Assembly (NCBI GenBank): GCA_964347615.1
Contig: CAYFZO010000011.1
Coordinates: forward strand, 1 to 64,000
Direction of reading: 5' to 3'
Origin: CAYFZO01 sp964347615
GTDB taxonomy: Bacteria > Pseudomonadota > Gammaproteobacteria > Poriferisulfidales > Oxydemutatoraceae
Length of the DNA: 64,000 nucleotides
Below, one piece after another: positions 18,592 through 27,102 of the stretch. Each line of letters starts with the position of its first letter. The first letter of the stretch is position 1. The position numbers and the translations under genes are program-made. The notes under the pieces were generated by a model. It was not told the origin of the DNA. It was given only the letters and a program-made list of their open reading frames with translations, and did no database searches.

Positions 18592-19056
18592 ATGAAAGTT
18601 TTACACCTGTTTTTATTGCTCGGGCTGCTGCTGTCCGCAAGCGTGGCAATGGCCCATGGTAAAGGATCAAACCTGAGCCCCTTGGCGTTTGGGGATGACC
18701 AGACCATTATTGACATAGACAAACTTGTCTGGGAGCCGCTTAAAGTGGACGGCTTGGCACCCGGAGCAGAGATTGCAGTAGTGAGAGGAGATCTTAGCAA
18801 GGATCACAGTGAATCTTTTCTCAGGCTGCCTCCCGGCTACGTTGTCAGATCACATACCCATACAAGCGATGAATTGTACGTTTGGCTAAGTGGTGCATTT
18901 TCATTGATTGCGCATGATGGAACGGAAACCAAGTTCCGAGGACCTGCTTATATCAGCTTTCCTGGTAACGCTCCTGTTCACGGACTGGTCTGTGGAGATA
19001 AAGAGCCTTGTATCTTCTATTTGAGATACTCCCGTCCTTTTGATATCAAGTACTGA
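18592..19056 (+). CDS. Periplasmic cupin-domain protein, probably acquired
   Basis: A 154-residue protein with a signal peptide (LHLFLLLGLLLSASVAMA) and a single cupin barrel. The metal-binding cupin motif reads RSHTHTSDELYVW near residue 86, and the second motif has FPGNAPVHG. The function is unknown; such cupins include anti-sigma sensors and small-molecule binding proteins. The ATG at 18592 has a GGAGG site 8 bp upstream. Base composition is clearly more AT-rich than both neighbours, it has its own strong terminator, and it lies between two copies of the ubiK 3' end, all signs of insertion by transfer. Confidence 0.75.
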   Translation: MKVLHLFLLLGLLLSASVAMAHGKGSNLSPLAFGDDQTIIDIDKLVWEPLKVDGLAPGAEIAVVRGDLSKDHSESFLRLPPGYVVRSHTHTSDELYVWLSGAFSLIAHDGTETKFRGPAYISFPGNAPVHGLVCGDKEPCIFYLRYSRPFDIKY

Positions 19057-19069
19057 TCCCGCTTAGAGT

Positions 19070-19103
19070 AAAAAGCCGCAGGCATCGATGCCTGCGGCTT
19101 TTT
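19070..19103 (+). terminator. Strong terminator of the cupin gene
   Basis: A perfect palindrome: arms of AGCCGCAGGCAT and ATGCCTGCGGCT around the centre at ATCGAT, with an A tract before and a T tract after, so it can stop transcription in both directions. It begins 13 bp after the cupin stop. Confidence 0.9.
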
Positions 19104-19149
19104 ACGTTCACGCAAACACAGTAACCTAGCCGTCACCTGGTGCGTTGGC

Positions 19150-19290
19150 GTGCGTCTCCGAGCTCGAACGGCGGTTGGAGCGACAGGAAAAGGAGTGAAA
19201 CTTCCCGCGGGTGCGGGTTTTTCCGGGGAGGGGGGTGGACAAACCGATGGTTTTCAATCCAGAATATGGGGGTCATGGGAAAATATACCA
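19150..19290 (+). repeat. ubiK-end / vapB-start repeat, copy 2
   Basis: Contains the last codons of ubiK, the terminator hairpin (19204-19222), the GTGGACAAACC box and the first nine or so codons of the vapB-type gene (ATG 19265, MGVMGKYTI). The vapB fragment then runs straight into copy 3. Spacing to copy 3 is 135 bp. Confidence 0.85.
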
Positions 19291-19430
19291 TTCCGAACTC
19301 AAACGGCGGTTGGAGCGACAAGGAAAAGGAGCGAAACTTCCCGCGGGCGCGGGTTTTCCGGGGGTGGACAAACCAACATCTTCCAGTCTAGTATATGGGG
19401 GCTATGGAGAAATACACCATAAAAAGGAAA
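19291..19430 (+). repeat. ubiK-end / vapB-start repeat, copy 3
   Basis: The same segment again: ubiK codons, terminator hairpin (19340-19357), the box, and the start of the intact vapB-type gene at 19395. This is probably the original ubiK-vapB junction, from which copy 2 arose by tandem duplication. Confidence 0.85.
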
Positions 19431-19739
19431 AAAACCCGGAAAGTGGCTCATCCGGCAGTTTCGGCTCCCTCCTCCGGCACCGAGCGTCTTGGCGCGGTGC
19501 ACGTGCGCGTTGACCACGCGGGGCGTCTGGTGGTTCCCGCCAAGTTCCGTAAGGCGCTTGGGATAGAGGGGGGCGCGGAGTTAACGGCTTCTCTCAAGGA
19601 CGGCGGTATCCGCCTGCAGACGGTTGATGCTGCGATAGTCCGCGCTCAGGCACTCGCCAAAAGCAGACACAGAGGGCGCGCCGGCGACGTGGTTGACCGG
19701 TTCATCGCTGAACGTCGGGCTGAAGCCGCGAAAGAGTAA
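19395..19739 (+). CDS. AbrB/SpoVT-fold antitoxin (VapB-type)
   Basis: A 114-residue antitoxin and likely autorepressor. The swapped-hairpin AbrB DNA-binding domain covers about 36-75 (HVRVDHAGRLVVPAKFRKAL), and the C-terminal tail (DVVDRFIAERRAEAAKE) is the expected toxin-neutralising helix. The start may be ATG 19395 or ATG 19404 (MEKYTI). The PIN toxin gene begins 4 bp after the stop. Its first codons are duplicated upstream in repeat copy 2. Confidence 0.85.
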   Translation: MGAMEKYTIKRKKTRKVAHPAVSAPSSGTERLGAVHVRVDHAGRLVVPAKFRKALGIEGGAELTASLKDGGIRLQTVDAAIVRAQALAKSRHRGRAGDVVDRFIAERRAEAAKE

Positions 19740-19743
19740 GGCG

Positions 19744-20130
19744 GTGAACACGCTTCTGGACGCTTCCGCGTTGCTGGCCATGCTGTTTGACGAAGAGGGT
19801 GCCGGCGAGGTGATTTCCGCCTTGCGCCGCGGCGCCGTGATGTCGGCGGTGAACGTCGCCGAGGTGGCGGCAAGGCTGCACCAGGATCGGTGGCCCGCGG
19901 AAGAGGTGGCCGGCACGTTTAACGACGTGGGCGTCGAAATCGCGCCTTTCGGGTCAGACGCTGCTTTGCTGAGCGGGCGCTACCGTCCTGCCACCGCGAA
20001 GTTGGGCTTGAGTCTTGGAGACCGGGCTTGTCTGGCCACGGCGGCGACGCTCTGCTTGCCGGTGTTGACCGCCGATCGGGTGTGGCGGGAGCTTGAGCTG
20101 CCCGGCGTCGAGGTCGAGTGCATCCGCTAA
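19744..20130 (+). CDS. PIN-domain ribonuclease toxin (VapC-type)
   Basis: A 128-residue PIN-domain toxin, expected to cut RNA such as initiator tRNA or rRNA when free of its antitoxin. Acidic active-site residues are visible at LLDASALL (Asp6), NVAEVAARL (Glu near 40), LGDRACLATA (Asp near 94) and TADRVW. The GTG at 19744 was chosen because it begins the PIN fold and follows the antitoxin by 4 bp; longer starts would overlap the antitoxin. Confidence 0.88.
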   Translation: MNTLLDASALLAMLFDEEGAGEVISALRRGAVMSAVNVAEVAARLHQDRWPAEEVAGTFNDVGVEIAPFGSDAALLSGRYRPATAKLGLSLGDRACLATAATLCLPVLTADRVWRELELPGVEVECIR

Positions 20131-20278
20131 GCGGCTTTCGCCGCGTTGCGCGATGACCGCCGCGCGGTTGGGATAGCCTTCGACGGCGCTTATCGGCTCC
20201 CGGCGACCGTTTGTCGCGCCGGCGTGCGCCGGCGGTCTGTACGGCGTCAGTATTCGACGCTCTTTCAGGAGCGTTGCA

Positions 20279-20473
20279 ATGTCCTTATCGGTCGTTCACA
20301 GCCGTGCCACCCGCGGGATCGAAGCCGTCGCGGTCAACGTCGAGATGCACGTCGCCCCCGGGCTGCCCGGGTTGCCTGATCTGCACGTCGTCGGGTTGCT
20401 CGGGTTGCTCGGGCTGCCCGATCTGCACGTCGTCGGGTTGCCTGAGCTTTCAGGAGCGTTGCCGTGTCCTTAG
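20279..20473 (+). pseudogene. Truncated duplicate of the comM 5' end
   Basis: Bases 20262-20395 repeat 20447-20577 at an offset of 185 bp, including the ribosome site CAGGAGCG, the start codon and the first 30 or so codons (MSLSVVHSRATRGIEAVAVN). The copy gains internal repeats of a GLPDLHVVGL-coding unit and stops at a TAG inside the next copy. It cannot encode a functional ATPase. If translated it gives a 64-residue peptide. Confidence 0.85.
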
Positions 20474-21972
20474 CGGTCGTTCACAGCCGCGCCCCCCGCG
20501 GGCTCGAGGCCGTCGCGGTCAACGTCGAGGTGCACATCGCCCCCGGGCTGCCCAATCTGCACGTCGTCGGGTTGCCCGAGAAAGCGGTCAAGGAAAGCAA
20601 GTACCGCGTACGCGCGGTCATATCGCAGAGCCGATTTGAATTTCCGATGCACCGGATCACCGTGAACCTTGCTCCCGCCGACTTGCCGAAAGAAGGCGGG
20701 CGATTTGACCTGCCGATTGCGCTCGGCATCTTGGCGGCGAGCGGTCAGATATCGTCCGACCAGCTGAAAGATTATGAGTTTCTGGCGGAACTCGGCCTTG
20801 ACGGACGCTTGCGGCCGGTGCGCGGCATCCTTCCCGCGGCGTTGGCCGCCGAGAAGCGCGGGCGTATTTTGGTGATCGCTCAGGGCAACGCGGTCGAGGC
20901 TTCGCTCGTGCGCCGCGCCGAAGTCTATTGCGGTCGCGGTTTGCTTGAAGTCTGCGGTCACCTCTCGCAAGGGGACGGTTTGCACCGGGTCGAAGCCGCC
21001 GAGATACCCCGTGACGACTCGACGGATTACGACCTCGCCGACGTGCGCGGTCAGCACCAAGCCGTACGGGCACTCGAGGTTGCCGCGGCGGGCGGGCATC
21101 ACTGCTTGTTTCTGGGGTCGCCGGGCAGCGGCAAGACGATGCTCGCAAGCCGCCTGCCGGGAATTCTGCCTGCGATGAACGAGGAGCAGGCGTTGCGGGT
21201 GGCGGCGATCCGCTCGTTGTGCGCCGAACACGTCGATCTCAAGCGGCTTTATCGTCGCCCGTTTCGTGCGCCGCATCATTCGGCTTCCGCGGCGGCTCTC
21301 GTGGGCGGCGGTTCCGATCCTCGGCCCGGTGAAATCACCAAAGCGCACAACGGCGTCCTGTTTCTCGATGAATTGCCCGAGTTCAGCCGTCAAGCGCTGG
21401 AGGCGCTGCGCGAACCGTTGGAGACCGGGTGCGTCCATCTGTCGCGCGCCGCGGCCAGCGTCAAGTACCCCGCTCGTTTTCAGCTGATTGCGGCGATGAA
21501 CCCCTGTCCGAACGGCGAGGACGTTGACGAGCGCGGCAGGTGTTCGGGTTCGGACGCGCAGCTGCGGCGCTATTACGCGCGGTTGTCGGCGCCGTTGCTC
21601 GACCGCATAGACGTCCAGATCCGCGTGCCTCGGGTGAAATGGAGCGGAGAGTCGGCGCACCGTGAAGGGGAAGCCAGCGCAACCGTGCGCGCACGGGTCA
21701 TCGCCTCGCACGAGCGTCAGCTGGCGCGGCAGGGGGCGTGCAACGCGCACGTGCCCGACGCCGAGGTCAAACGTTTTTGCGTTTTATCCCGTGGGGACCT
21801 TCAGCTGCTGCATCAGGCGGTCGAAAGGTTGAATCTGTCGGCGCGGGCGATGAATCGGGTGTTGCGGGTGTCGCGGACGATCGCCGACCTGGCCCAGGAG
21901 GAGCGCATTACCCGAGCGCATCTTCTTGAGGCGATTGCGTATCGCTCGATGGATAAGCTGTTTCGGGTCTAG
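20464..21972 (+). CDS. comM: ComM/YifB-family AAA+ ATPase (Mg-chelatase-like)
   Basis: A hexameric helicase that drives branch migration during natural transformation. The 502 residues contain the N-terminal LonC-like domain (VHSRAPRGLEAVAVNVEVHI), Walker A GSPGSGKT near 218, the Walker B region VLFLDELPEF, and a C-terminal Mg-chelatase domain ending RVLRVSRTIADLA. The start is GTG 20464 with CAGGAGCG before it. Its 5' end is duplicated immediately upstream, so two ribosome sites and starts lie in tandem. Confidence 0.93.
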   Translation: MSLAVVHSRAPRGLEAVAVNVEVHIAPGLPNLHVVGLPEKAVKESKYRVRAVISQSRFEFPMHRITVNLAPADLPKEGGRFDLPIALGILAASGQISSDQLKDYEFLAELGLDGRLRPVRGILPAALAAEKRGRILVIAQGNAVEASLVRRAEVYCGRGLLEVCGHLSQGDGLHRVEAAEIPRDDSTDYDLADVRGQHQAVRALEVAAAGGHHCLFLGSPGSGKTMLASRLPGILPAMNEEQALRVAAIRSLCAEHVDLKRLYRRPFRAPHHSASAAALVGGGSDPRPGEITKAHNGVLFLDELPEFSRQALEALREPLETGCVHLSRAAASVKYPARFQLIAAMNPCPNGEDVDERGRCSGSDAQLRRYYARLSAPLLDRIDVQIRVPRVKWSGESAHREGEASATVRARVIASHERQLARQGACNAHVPDAEVKRFCVLSRGDLQLLHQAVERLNLSARAMNRVLRVSRTIADLAQEERITRAHLLEAIAYRSMDKLFRV

Positions 21973-22032
21973 TCTTGGGTCTAGTTTTGGGGTCGTTTGC
22001 GGGGCTGGAGAAGCCAGGGGAAGAGGAGGGGG

Positions 22033-22533
22033 TCAGCGCACGGCTTCGAGCATGTAATCCACGGCTGCCTTGATTGTTTCGTCGGACAGATCCGGACGCC
22101 CGCCTTTCGCGGGCATCGCTCCCTTGCCGTTGATCGAGTTGGCGTACAGTGCTTCGACGTCGCCTATCCGCGTCGCCCACGCGGCTTTGTCCCCGTAAAT
22201 CGGGGCGTTTGCGATACCCGCCGCGTGGCAAACCGCGCACACGGTCTGATAAACCATCGCCGGATCCGCTGCCGGATCCGCCTGCCCGCCCGCCGGTTGC
22301 TTGTCCGCCTCGGGGCTTTGAGGTGCCGCTTCGCTCTGTTGCGCCGCCGGTACCGTACCGACGTTGACTTCGCCGACGGGTTTGATTCGCTCGTCGATGG
22401 TTTTTTGCATCGCTTGATCGGGTGCTTGGTGTATATCGGAAAGTATCCGCGCGATAATCAGGATCACCACGGCGATGCCGATCAGCACGCCCAGTACCAC
22501 CGAAAACTGGTTGAGAAATTGTTTGTCGTCCAT
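22033..22533 (-). CDS. Membrane-anchored cytochrome c5-family protein
   Basis: A 166-residue monohaem cytochrome c. An uncleaved N-terminal helix (FSVVLGVLIGIAVVILIIARIL, about 10-31) anchors it, then an Ala/Pro/Gln-rich linker (55-90), then the haem domain with CAVCH (Cys99, Cys102, His103) and the sixth-ligand Met140 in KGAMPAKGG. Such proteins carry electrons to terminal oxidases in Gamma- and Betaproteobacteria. It is convergent with comM (60-bp gap) and divergent from rpiA. Confidence 0.9.
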   Translation of the reverse strand: MDDKQFLNQFSVVLGVLIGIAVVILIIARILSDIHQAPDQAMQKTIDERIKPVGEVNVGTVPAAQQSEAAPQSPEADKQPAGGQADPAADPAMVYQTVCAVCHAAGIANAPIYGDKAAWATRIGDVEALYANSINGKGAMPAKGGRPDLSDETIKAAVDYMLEAVR

Positions 22534-22711
22534 TATGGCTCTAACACTATAAGGGCGAGGCGCGAAGCAAGCCCGCGCCAAGCGCTGTTTCCGAACGTCA
22601 GAGGTGAGCGGCGATTATAGCGCGCGTTTTCGCCGCTTTCCACCGGTCAATCGCCTCGTCACCGATGCGCTACAATCATCTTCTCTCGCCCCGCTGCTTC
22701 GCCAGGACCCG

Positions 22712-23377
22712 ATGACCGTCGACGATTACAAACGCAAAGCGGCCGAAGCCGCCCTCGAATACGTCAGGAGCGGCGACGTCGTCGGCGTCGGCACCGGTTC
22801 GACCGTCAACCATTTCATCCGTGCTCTCGGCAAGGTCAAGCAACGGATCGAGGGTGCGGTCGCGAGCTCCGAAGCCAGCCGGGAGCGGCTGCAAAGCCAG
22901 GGCGTTTACGTTTTCGAGCTCAACGACGTCGGCGACCTGCCGGTCTACGTGGACGGTGCCGACGAAGCCGACCGGCACTTGCGCCTGATCAAAGGCGGCG
23001 GCGGCGCCTTGACGCGGGAGAAAATCATCGCTGCCGCAAGTCGACGTTTCGTGTGCATCGCCGACCGCTCGAAGCTTGTCGCCGGACTCGGCGCCTTTCC
23101 CTTGCCGGTCGAAGTGATTCCGATGGCGCGCAGCTGGGTTGCCCGTCGGCTCGCCGGGTACGGCGGCTCGCCCGAGCTGCGGGAAGGTTTTGTCACCGAC
23201 AACGGCAACTCGATTCTCGACGTGCGCGGCCTCGACGTGACCGACCCGGTTGCGCTTGAGGAAGAACTCAACCAGATACCCGGCGTGGTCACCGTCGGCT
23301 TGTTTGCCAAGCGTCCGGCGGACGTCCTGTTGCTTAGCGGAGAGGACGGCGTCGACGCGATTCTCGCGCCGACGTGA
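22712..23377 (+). CDS. rpiA: Ribose-5-phosphate isomerase A
   Basis: Interconverts ribose 5-phosphate and ribulose 5-phosphate in the pentose phosphate pathway. The 221 residues are standard. Signatures are VGVGTGSTVNHFI (phosphate loop), YVDGADEAD with the catalytic Asp, and LIKGGGGALTREKI with the catalytic Glu and Lys. ATG 22712 was chosen because it gives the normal family N terminus. The gap to the tRNA contains a short 11-bp direct repeat (GATTGCCCGAC) near 23425-23450. Confidence 0.96.
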   Translation: MTVDDYKRKAAEAALEYVRSGDVVGVGTGSTVNHFIRALGKVKQRIEGAVASSEASRERLQSQGVYVFELNDVGDLPVYVDGADEADRHLRLIKGGGGALTREKIIAAASRRFVCIADRSKLVAGLGAFPLPVEVIPMARSWVARRLAGYGGSPELREGFVTDNGNSILDVRGLDVTDPVALEEELNQIPGVVTVGLFAKRPADVLLLSGEDGVDAILAPT

Positions 23378-23523
23378 CCGCCCGGTCTCGCTTTCGGCCT
23401 CATGCTTGCGGGCTGTCGCTCGACGGTTGCCCGACGATTGCCCGACGATTGCTTGGGGCGTCGCAGGGGCTGGCGCACTCGAGGGAGCGGAGCGGGAGGC
23501 GGTAGAATGCCCCCCACGTTTAC

Positions 23524-23597
23524 TGGGGGATCGTCTAGTGGTAGGACTGCGGACTCTGACTCCGCCAGCGGGGGTTCGAATCCCTCTCCCCCAGCCA
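23524..23597 (+). tRNA. tRNA-Gln (anticodon CUG)
   Basis: A full cloverleaf is readable: acceptor TGGGGGA / TCCCCCA, D arm around TAGTGGTAG, anticodon stem GCGGA / TCCGC with loop CTCTGAC (anticodon CTG, reading CAG), T arm with loop TTCGAAT, discriminator G and an encoded CCA at 23595-23597. The U1-A72 first pair is typical of tRNA-Gln. A hairpin with 9-bp arms at 23602-23639 lies just after it but lacks a T tract. Confidence 0.96.
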
Positions 23598-23727
23598 TGC
23601 GGAAGCGCCGTGGCGGCCGTCGCGGGAACGCGGCGCTTCTCGAAAGCCGAATCGTCCGCCGCCGCGGTTCGGAAACAACGTTGTTTGCGGCTTCGGCCGC
23701 CCTTGCCTCGGAGGCGCGAGAAATAAG

Positions 23728-25089
23728 ATGGAGACAATCAGCAGTTTCGTCAGCGTAGTCAACGGGATCGTATGGGGGCCTCCGATGCTGGTCGTCATCC
23801 TCGGCGTCGGCTTGTTCTTTATGCTGCGGTTGGCGTTTATTCCGCTCAGGAAAATCGGTTACGGCATGGGTCAACTATGGCGGGGCCGCGTCGCCGAAGG
23901 CGTCGGCGACATCAGCGCTTTCAGTGCGCTGATGACCTCGCTGTCCGCTACCATCGGAACCGGCAATATCGCCGGCGTCGCCACCGCCATCGCCATCGGC
24001 GGCCCGGGTGCTTTGTTCTGGATGTGGATCACGGCGTTGGTCGGTATGGCGACCAAGTACGCCGAGGCGGTTTGTGCGGTCAGATACCGCGAGACCGACG
24101 CCACCGGCAAGCATATCGGCGGCCCCATGTATTACATCAAGAATGGTTTGGGCGACGGCTGGGGTTGGCTCGGCTTTCTGTTTGCCTTGTTCGGTGCGGT
24201 CGCCGCTTTCGGCATCGGCAACATGGTGCAGTCGAACTCGATGGCGGACGCGCTGGACGACAAGTTCGGTGTGCCCCCGCTTGTGACCGCGGTCGCCCTG
24301 GCTGTGCTGGTGGCGGTGGTTTTGATCGGAGGCATCAAGAGTATCGCCGCGTGGGCGAGCAAGCTGGTGCCGTTCATGGCGATCTCCTACGTGATTTTCG
24401 GGCTGATCATATTGCTGCTGAACGCCGCCGAAGTGCCCGCGGCGTTGGCGTTGATTGTCAAGAGCGCGTTCACCGGCACCGCGGCGACCGGCGGGTTCGC
24501 CGGCGCAACCCTGATGGCGGCGATTCGCTTCGGGGTCGCCCGCGGCGTGTTCTCCAACGAAGCCGGTCTCGGCAGCGCACCGATTGCGCACGCCGCGGCC
24601 AGGACCGACAACCCGATCCGTCAGGGCACGATCGCAATGCTCGGCACTTTCATAGACACCCTCGTCGTCTGCTCGATCACTGGCCTAGCGATTGTTTCAA
24701 CCGGTGTGTGGCGCAGCGGGGAAACCGGCGTCGACCTGACCGCGATGGCGTTTTCCTCCACCTTACCGGCCGCCCATTACCTCGTTGTCGCGAGCCTCGT
24801 GATCTTCGCTTTCACGACCATCCTGGGTTGGAGCTACTACGGAGAGAAATGCTGGCAGTTCATCTTCGGCGTTCGAAGCATCATCGCCTACCGGCTTGTT
24901 TGGGTGGTGGCGGTTTTCATCGGGCCGTGGGCTTTGACTTGGGAAGGCGGCGCCCGAGCCGGGATAGATTTCATTTGGCTGTTGGCCGACACCTTGAACG
25001 CGATGATGGCTTTGCCGAACCTGATTGCATTGGCGCTGCTGTCGCCGGTCGTCGTCAGGCTGACGAAGGAGTATTACTCAAGCCGCTGA
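23728..25089 (+). CDS. Sodium:alanine/glycine symporter (AGCS family)
   Basis: A 453-residue inner-membrane protein of about 10-11 helices importing small neutral amino acids with Na+. Family signatures are seen: ALMTSLSATIGTGNIAGVATA and GGPGALFWMW early, GGPMYYI, and NEAGLGSAPIAHAAA in the middle. Alanine and glycine are the usual substrates; glycine would suit an organism running a serine cycle, but that is only inference. No glycine riboswitch was recognised upstream. It is convergent with lipA, and the two coding ends overlap by 35 bp. Confidence 0.92.
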   Translation: METISSFVSVVNGIVWGPPMLVVILGVGLFFMLRLAFIPLRKIGYGMGQLWRGRVAEGVGDISAFSALMTSLSATIGTGNIAGVATAIAIGGPGALFWMWITALVGMATKYAEAVCAVRYRETDATGKHIGGPMYYIKNGLGDGWGWLGFLFALFGAVAAFGIGNMVQSNSMADALDDKFGVPPLVTAVALAVLVAVVLIGGIKSIAAWASKLVPFMAISYVIFGLIILLLNAAEVPAALALIVKSAFTGTAATGGFAGATLMAAIRFGVARGVFSNEAGLGSAPIAHAAARTDNPIRQGTIAMLGTFIDTLVVCSITGLAIVSTGVWRSGETGVDLTAMAFSSTLPAAHYLVVASLVIFAFTTILGWSYYGEKCWQFIFGVRSIIAYRLVWVVAVFIGPWALTWEGGARAGIDFIWLLADTLNAMMALPNLIALALLSPVVVRLTKEYYSSR

Positions 25090-26071
25090 GTGCTTTTGCT
25101 TGCAGGTCGGCGTGGTAGGACGAGCGCACCAGCGGCCCGCTCGCCACGCTGCTGAAACCCATGCGCGTCCCGAGCGCGTGCAGATAAGCGAACTCATCGG
25201 GGTGGGCGTAGCGTTGCACCGGGAAATACCCTCGCCCGGGTTGCAGATATTGTCCTAGCGTCAAGGTCTCGACCCCGAAGTGCAGCAGGTCGCGCATTGC
25301 CTGCACCACTTCCTCGACGGTTTCGCCCAACCCCAGCATCAGCCCCGACTTGGTCGGCACGTCGGGCAAGCGCTTCTTGTGCTCGAGCAGCAACGCAAGA
25401 GACCAATCGTAGTCCGCGCCCGGGCGCACCCGCGGGTACAGGCGCCGCACCGTCTCGAGGTTGTGGTTGAACACGTCGCAAGGGGCTTCCGCCAGCGCCG
25501 AAAGCGCCTTTTCCATGCGCCCGCGGAAGTCGGGTGTCAGGATCTCGACGCGAACGCCCGGGTTTGCCGCGCGTATTGCACGGATACACGCCGCGAAGTG
25601 CGCCGCGCCGCCGTCCCGCAGGTCGTCGCGGTCCACCGAGGTCACCACCACGTATTTGAGCCCCAGTCGCTTGACCGCGGCGGCGAGACGCGCGGGCTCG
25701 CCGGGGTCGAGCGCTTCGGGCCGTCCGTGTGCGACGTCGCAGAACGCGCAACGGCGCGTGCATACGTCGCCCATAATCAGGAAAGTTGCGGTGCCCCTGC
25801 CGAAGCATTCGCCGAGATTCGGGCATCGCGCTTCCTCGCAGACGCTGTGCAAATCGGCTTCGCGCAGCAGCTTCTTCATCCTGAGAACGCCGGGTTCGCG
25901 CCGCGCTTTGACGCGGAGCCACCGCGGCTTGTCCGGTGCCCTCTGCGTTGCGCCGGGGGCGTTCGGGTCGGTGGGCGGAATCGTCTTGACGGCGATACGT
26001 GCAAGCATCTTCCGTGCGCCGCGCCGATGGGCGTCGCCGTCAAGCCGGGACGGTGCGGTATAGGCGCTCAA
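25055..26071 (-). CDS. lipA: Lipoyl synthase
   Basis: A radical SAM enzyme inserting two sulfurs into octanoyl groups on lipoate-dependent enzymes. Both iron-sulfur clusters are readable: the auxiliary cluster Cys set in SVCEEARCPNLGEC and the radical SAM CxxxCxxC in CTRRCAFC; the C-terminal RSSYHAD supplies the Ser ligand. The 338 residues include an N-terminal extension; ATG 26008 (MLARIAV) is an alternative start. It overlaps lipB by 4 bp. Confidence 0.96.
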   Translation of the reverse strand: MSAYTAPSRLDGDAHRRGARKMLARIAVKTIPPTDPNAPGATQRAPDKPRWLRVKARREPGVLRMKKLLREADLHSVCEEARCPNLGECFGRGTATFLIMGDVCTRRCAFCDVAHGRPEALDPGEPARLAAAVKRLGLKYVVVTSVDRDDLRDGGAAHFAACIRAIRAANPGVRVEILTPDFRGRMEKALSALAEAPCDVFNHNLETVRRLYPRVRPGADYDWSLALLLEHKKRLPDVPTKSGLMLGLGETVEEVVQAMRDLLHFGVETLTLGQYLQPGRGYFPVQRYAHPDEFAYLHALGTRMGFSSVASGPLVRSSYHADLQAKALSGLSNTPSSA

Positions 26072-26817
26072 GGATTCAGTGCGCCGCTCAGGCGTTGCGT
26101 CAGGGCAAGCCCGACGTCGGTCGGCTCGGTCTCGGCGCCGAGGTCTTTCATCTGTGTCACTTCAAGGTCCTCCGCACCGCATACGGCGATGCGTCTGAAA
26201 GGGTGCAGTTCCATGTTCACGTTCAGCGCGAGGCCGTGGTAGCAACGTCCTCTTGATACGCGCAGCCCCAGCGATGCAATCTTGCGTCCGCCCGCGTAAA
26301 CCCCCGGCGCGCCGGGGCGTGTGCTTGCCGCGATGCCGTGTTCGTCGAGCAGTCCGACGACCGTCTCCTCGAGCAACCGGACGAAGCGGCGGACGCCGAG
26401 CCCGCGCCGGCGGAGGTCCACCAGGGTGTAAAGCACCGTTTGGCCGGGGCCGTGGTAGGTCGCCCGTCCGCCGCGGTCGGTGTGAACAACCGGAACGTCG
26501 CCGTTGCCGACGGCGCTTTCCCCGCCGCCGCTTGTGCCGAAAGTGTAGACCGGCGGGTGTTCGGTGATCCAAAGCCGGTCGGGGTCGTCGGCGGTGCGGG
26601 TGAACGTGTAATCCCGCATCGCGCGCCACACGTCGCGGTAGCCGCGCGTTCCCAAGGTTTCGATGACGGGCCGTCCGGAGGCGTTGCGAGCGCCGCTTCG
26701 GTGCCGCTCAGGGGATGCCTTGCGGGGTCTGAGAGGAATGATGGTGCAGGACCGGACGTTCTTTGGAAACGTCAACGACGAACGTGAACCGGGAAGGATA
26801 GCGGGTTGCCGCGTCAC
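26068..26817 (-). CDS. lipB: Octanoyl-[ACP]-protein N-octanoyltransferase
   Basis: Moves octanoyl from ACP to lipoyl domains, the step before LipA. Motifs: EHPPVYTFG, RGGRATYHGPGQ, and ASLGLRVSRG with the catalytic Lys at KIASLG; the acyl-thioester Cys is in the C-terminal part (IAVCGAED). The family core begins near residue 51, and no ATG or GTG lies between the stop of the upstream gene and that point. Either the ATG at 26817 is used, overlapping the upstream gene by 110 bp, or a TTG near codon 54 is. Confidence 0.9.
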   Translation of the reverse strand: MTRQPAILPGSRSSLTFPKNVRSCTIIPLRPRKASPERHRSGARNASGRPVIETLGTRGYRDVWRAMRDYTFTRTADDPDRLWITEHPPVYTFGTSGGGESAVGNGDVPVVHTDRGGRATYHGPGQTVLYTLVDLRRRGLGVRRFVRLLEETVVGLLDEHGIAASTRPGAPGVYAGGRKIASLGLRVSRGRCYHGLALNVNMELHPFRRIAVCGAEDLEVTQMKDLGAETEPTDVGLALTQRLSGALNP

Positions 26818-27091
26818 CCTTGCCGATTCGAAAGACGTACGACCCCGTCAGCACGTAGCAATCGCCGTCGAGCGGCTGCACCGTTACCGAGTCTTGATCA
26901 ACGGCCACTTTAAGCTCTCCGCCGGCCGAGATTTTTTCGAGGTATGCCTTGATGTTGGTTCGGTCGGAAATCGGTTCGGGGGCAAAGGTCGCGAGCAAGA
27001 CGCCGTCGTCGGCGTAGAGGTCGAAAGGGGTCATCTGCGTCGCGTTGAATTTTTCAACCCAACGGTGAAGGACTTCTTGAGGGGAGGGCAC
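26708..27091 (-). CDS. NTF2-like (SgcJ/EcaC or DUF4440-type) small protein
   Basis: About 127 residues with the cone-shaped NTF2-like fold pattern: an N-terminal helix (QEVLHRWVEKFNA), YADDGVLLATFAPEPI, and a C-terminal strand set ending FTFVVDVSKERPVLHHHSS. Such proteins are ligand-binding or weakly catalytic; no function can be assigned. The start is uncertain (GTG 27091 or TTG 27097), both just after the rpsI stop. It continues the rplM-rpsI transcript and overlaps lipB. Confidence 0.65.
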   Translation of the reverse strand: MPSPQEVLHRWVEKFNATQMTPFDLYADDGVLLATFAPEPISDRTNIKAYLEKISAGGELKVAVDQDSVTVQPLDGDCYVLTGSYVFRIGKGDAATRYPSRFTFVVDVSKERPVLHHHSSQTPQGIP

Positions 27092-27102
27092 GGGCAAAGG
27101 GT

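Noticed and set aside
23598..23727. Glycine riboswitch before the amino-acid symporter
   Set aside because: Only simple hairpins are visible and the conserved glycine-aptamer core was not recognised.
23772..25118. Plus-strand ORF of 448 codons overlapping the symporter gene
   Set aside because: It is an Arg/His-rich shadow frame of a clear membrane transporter.
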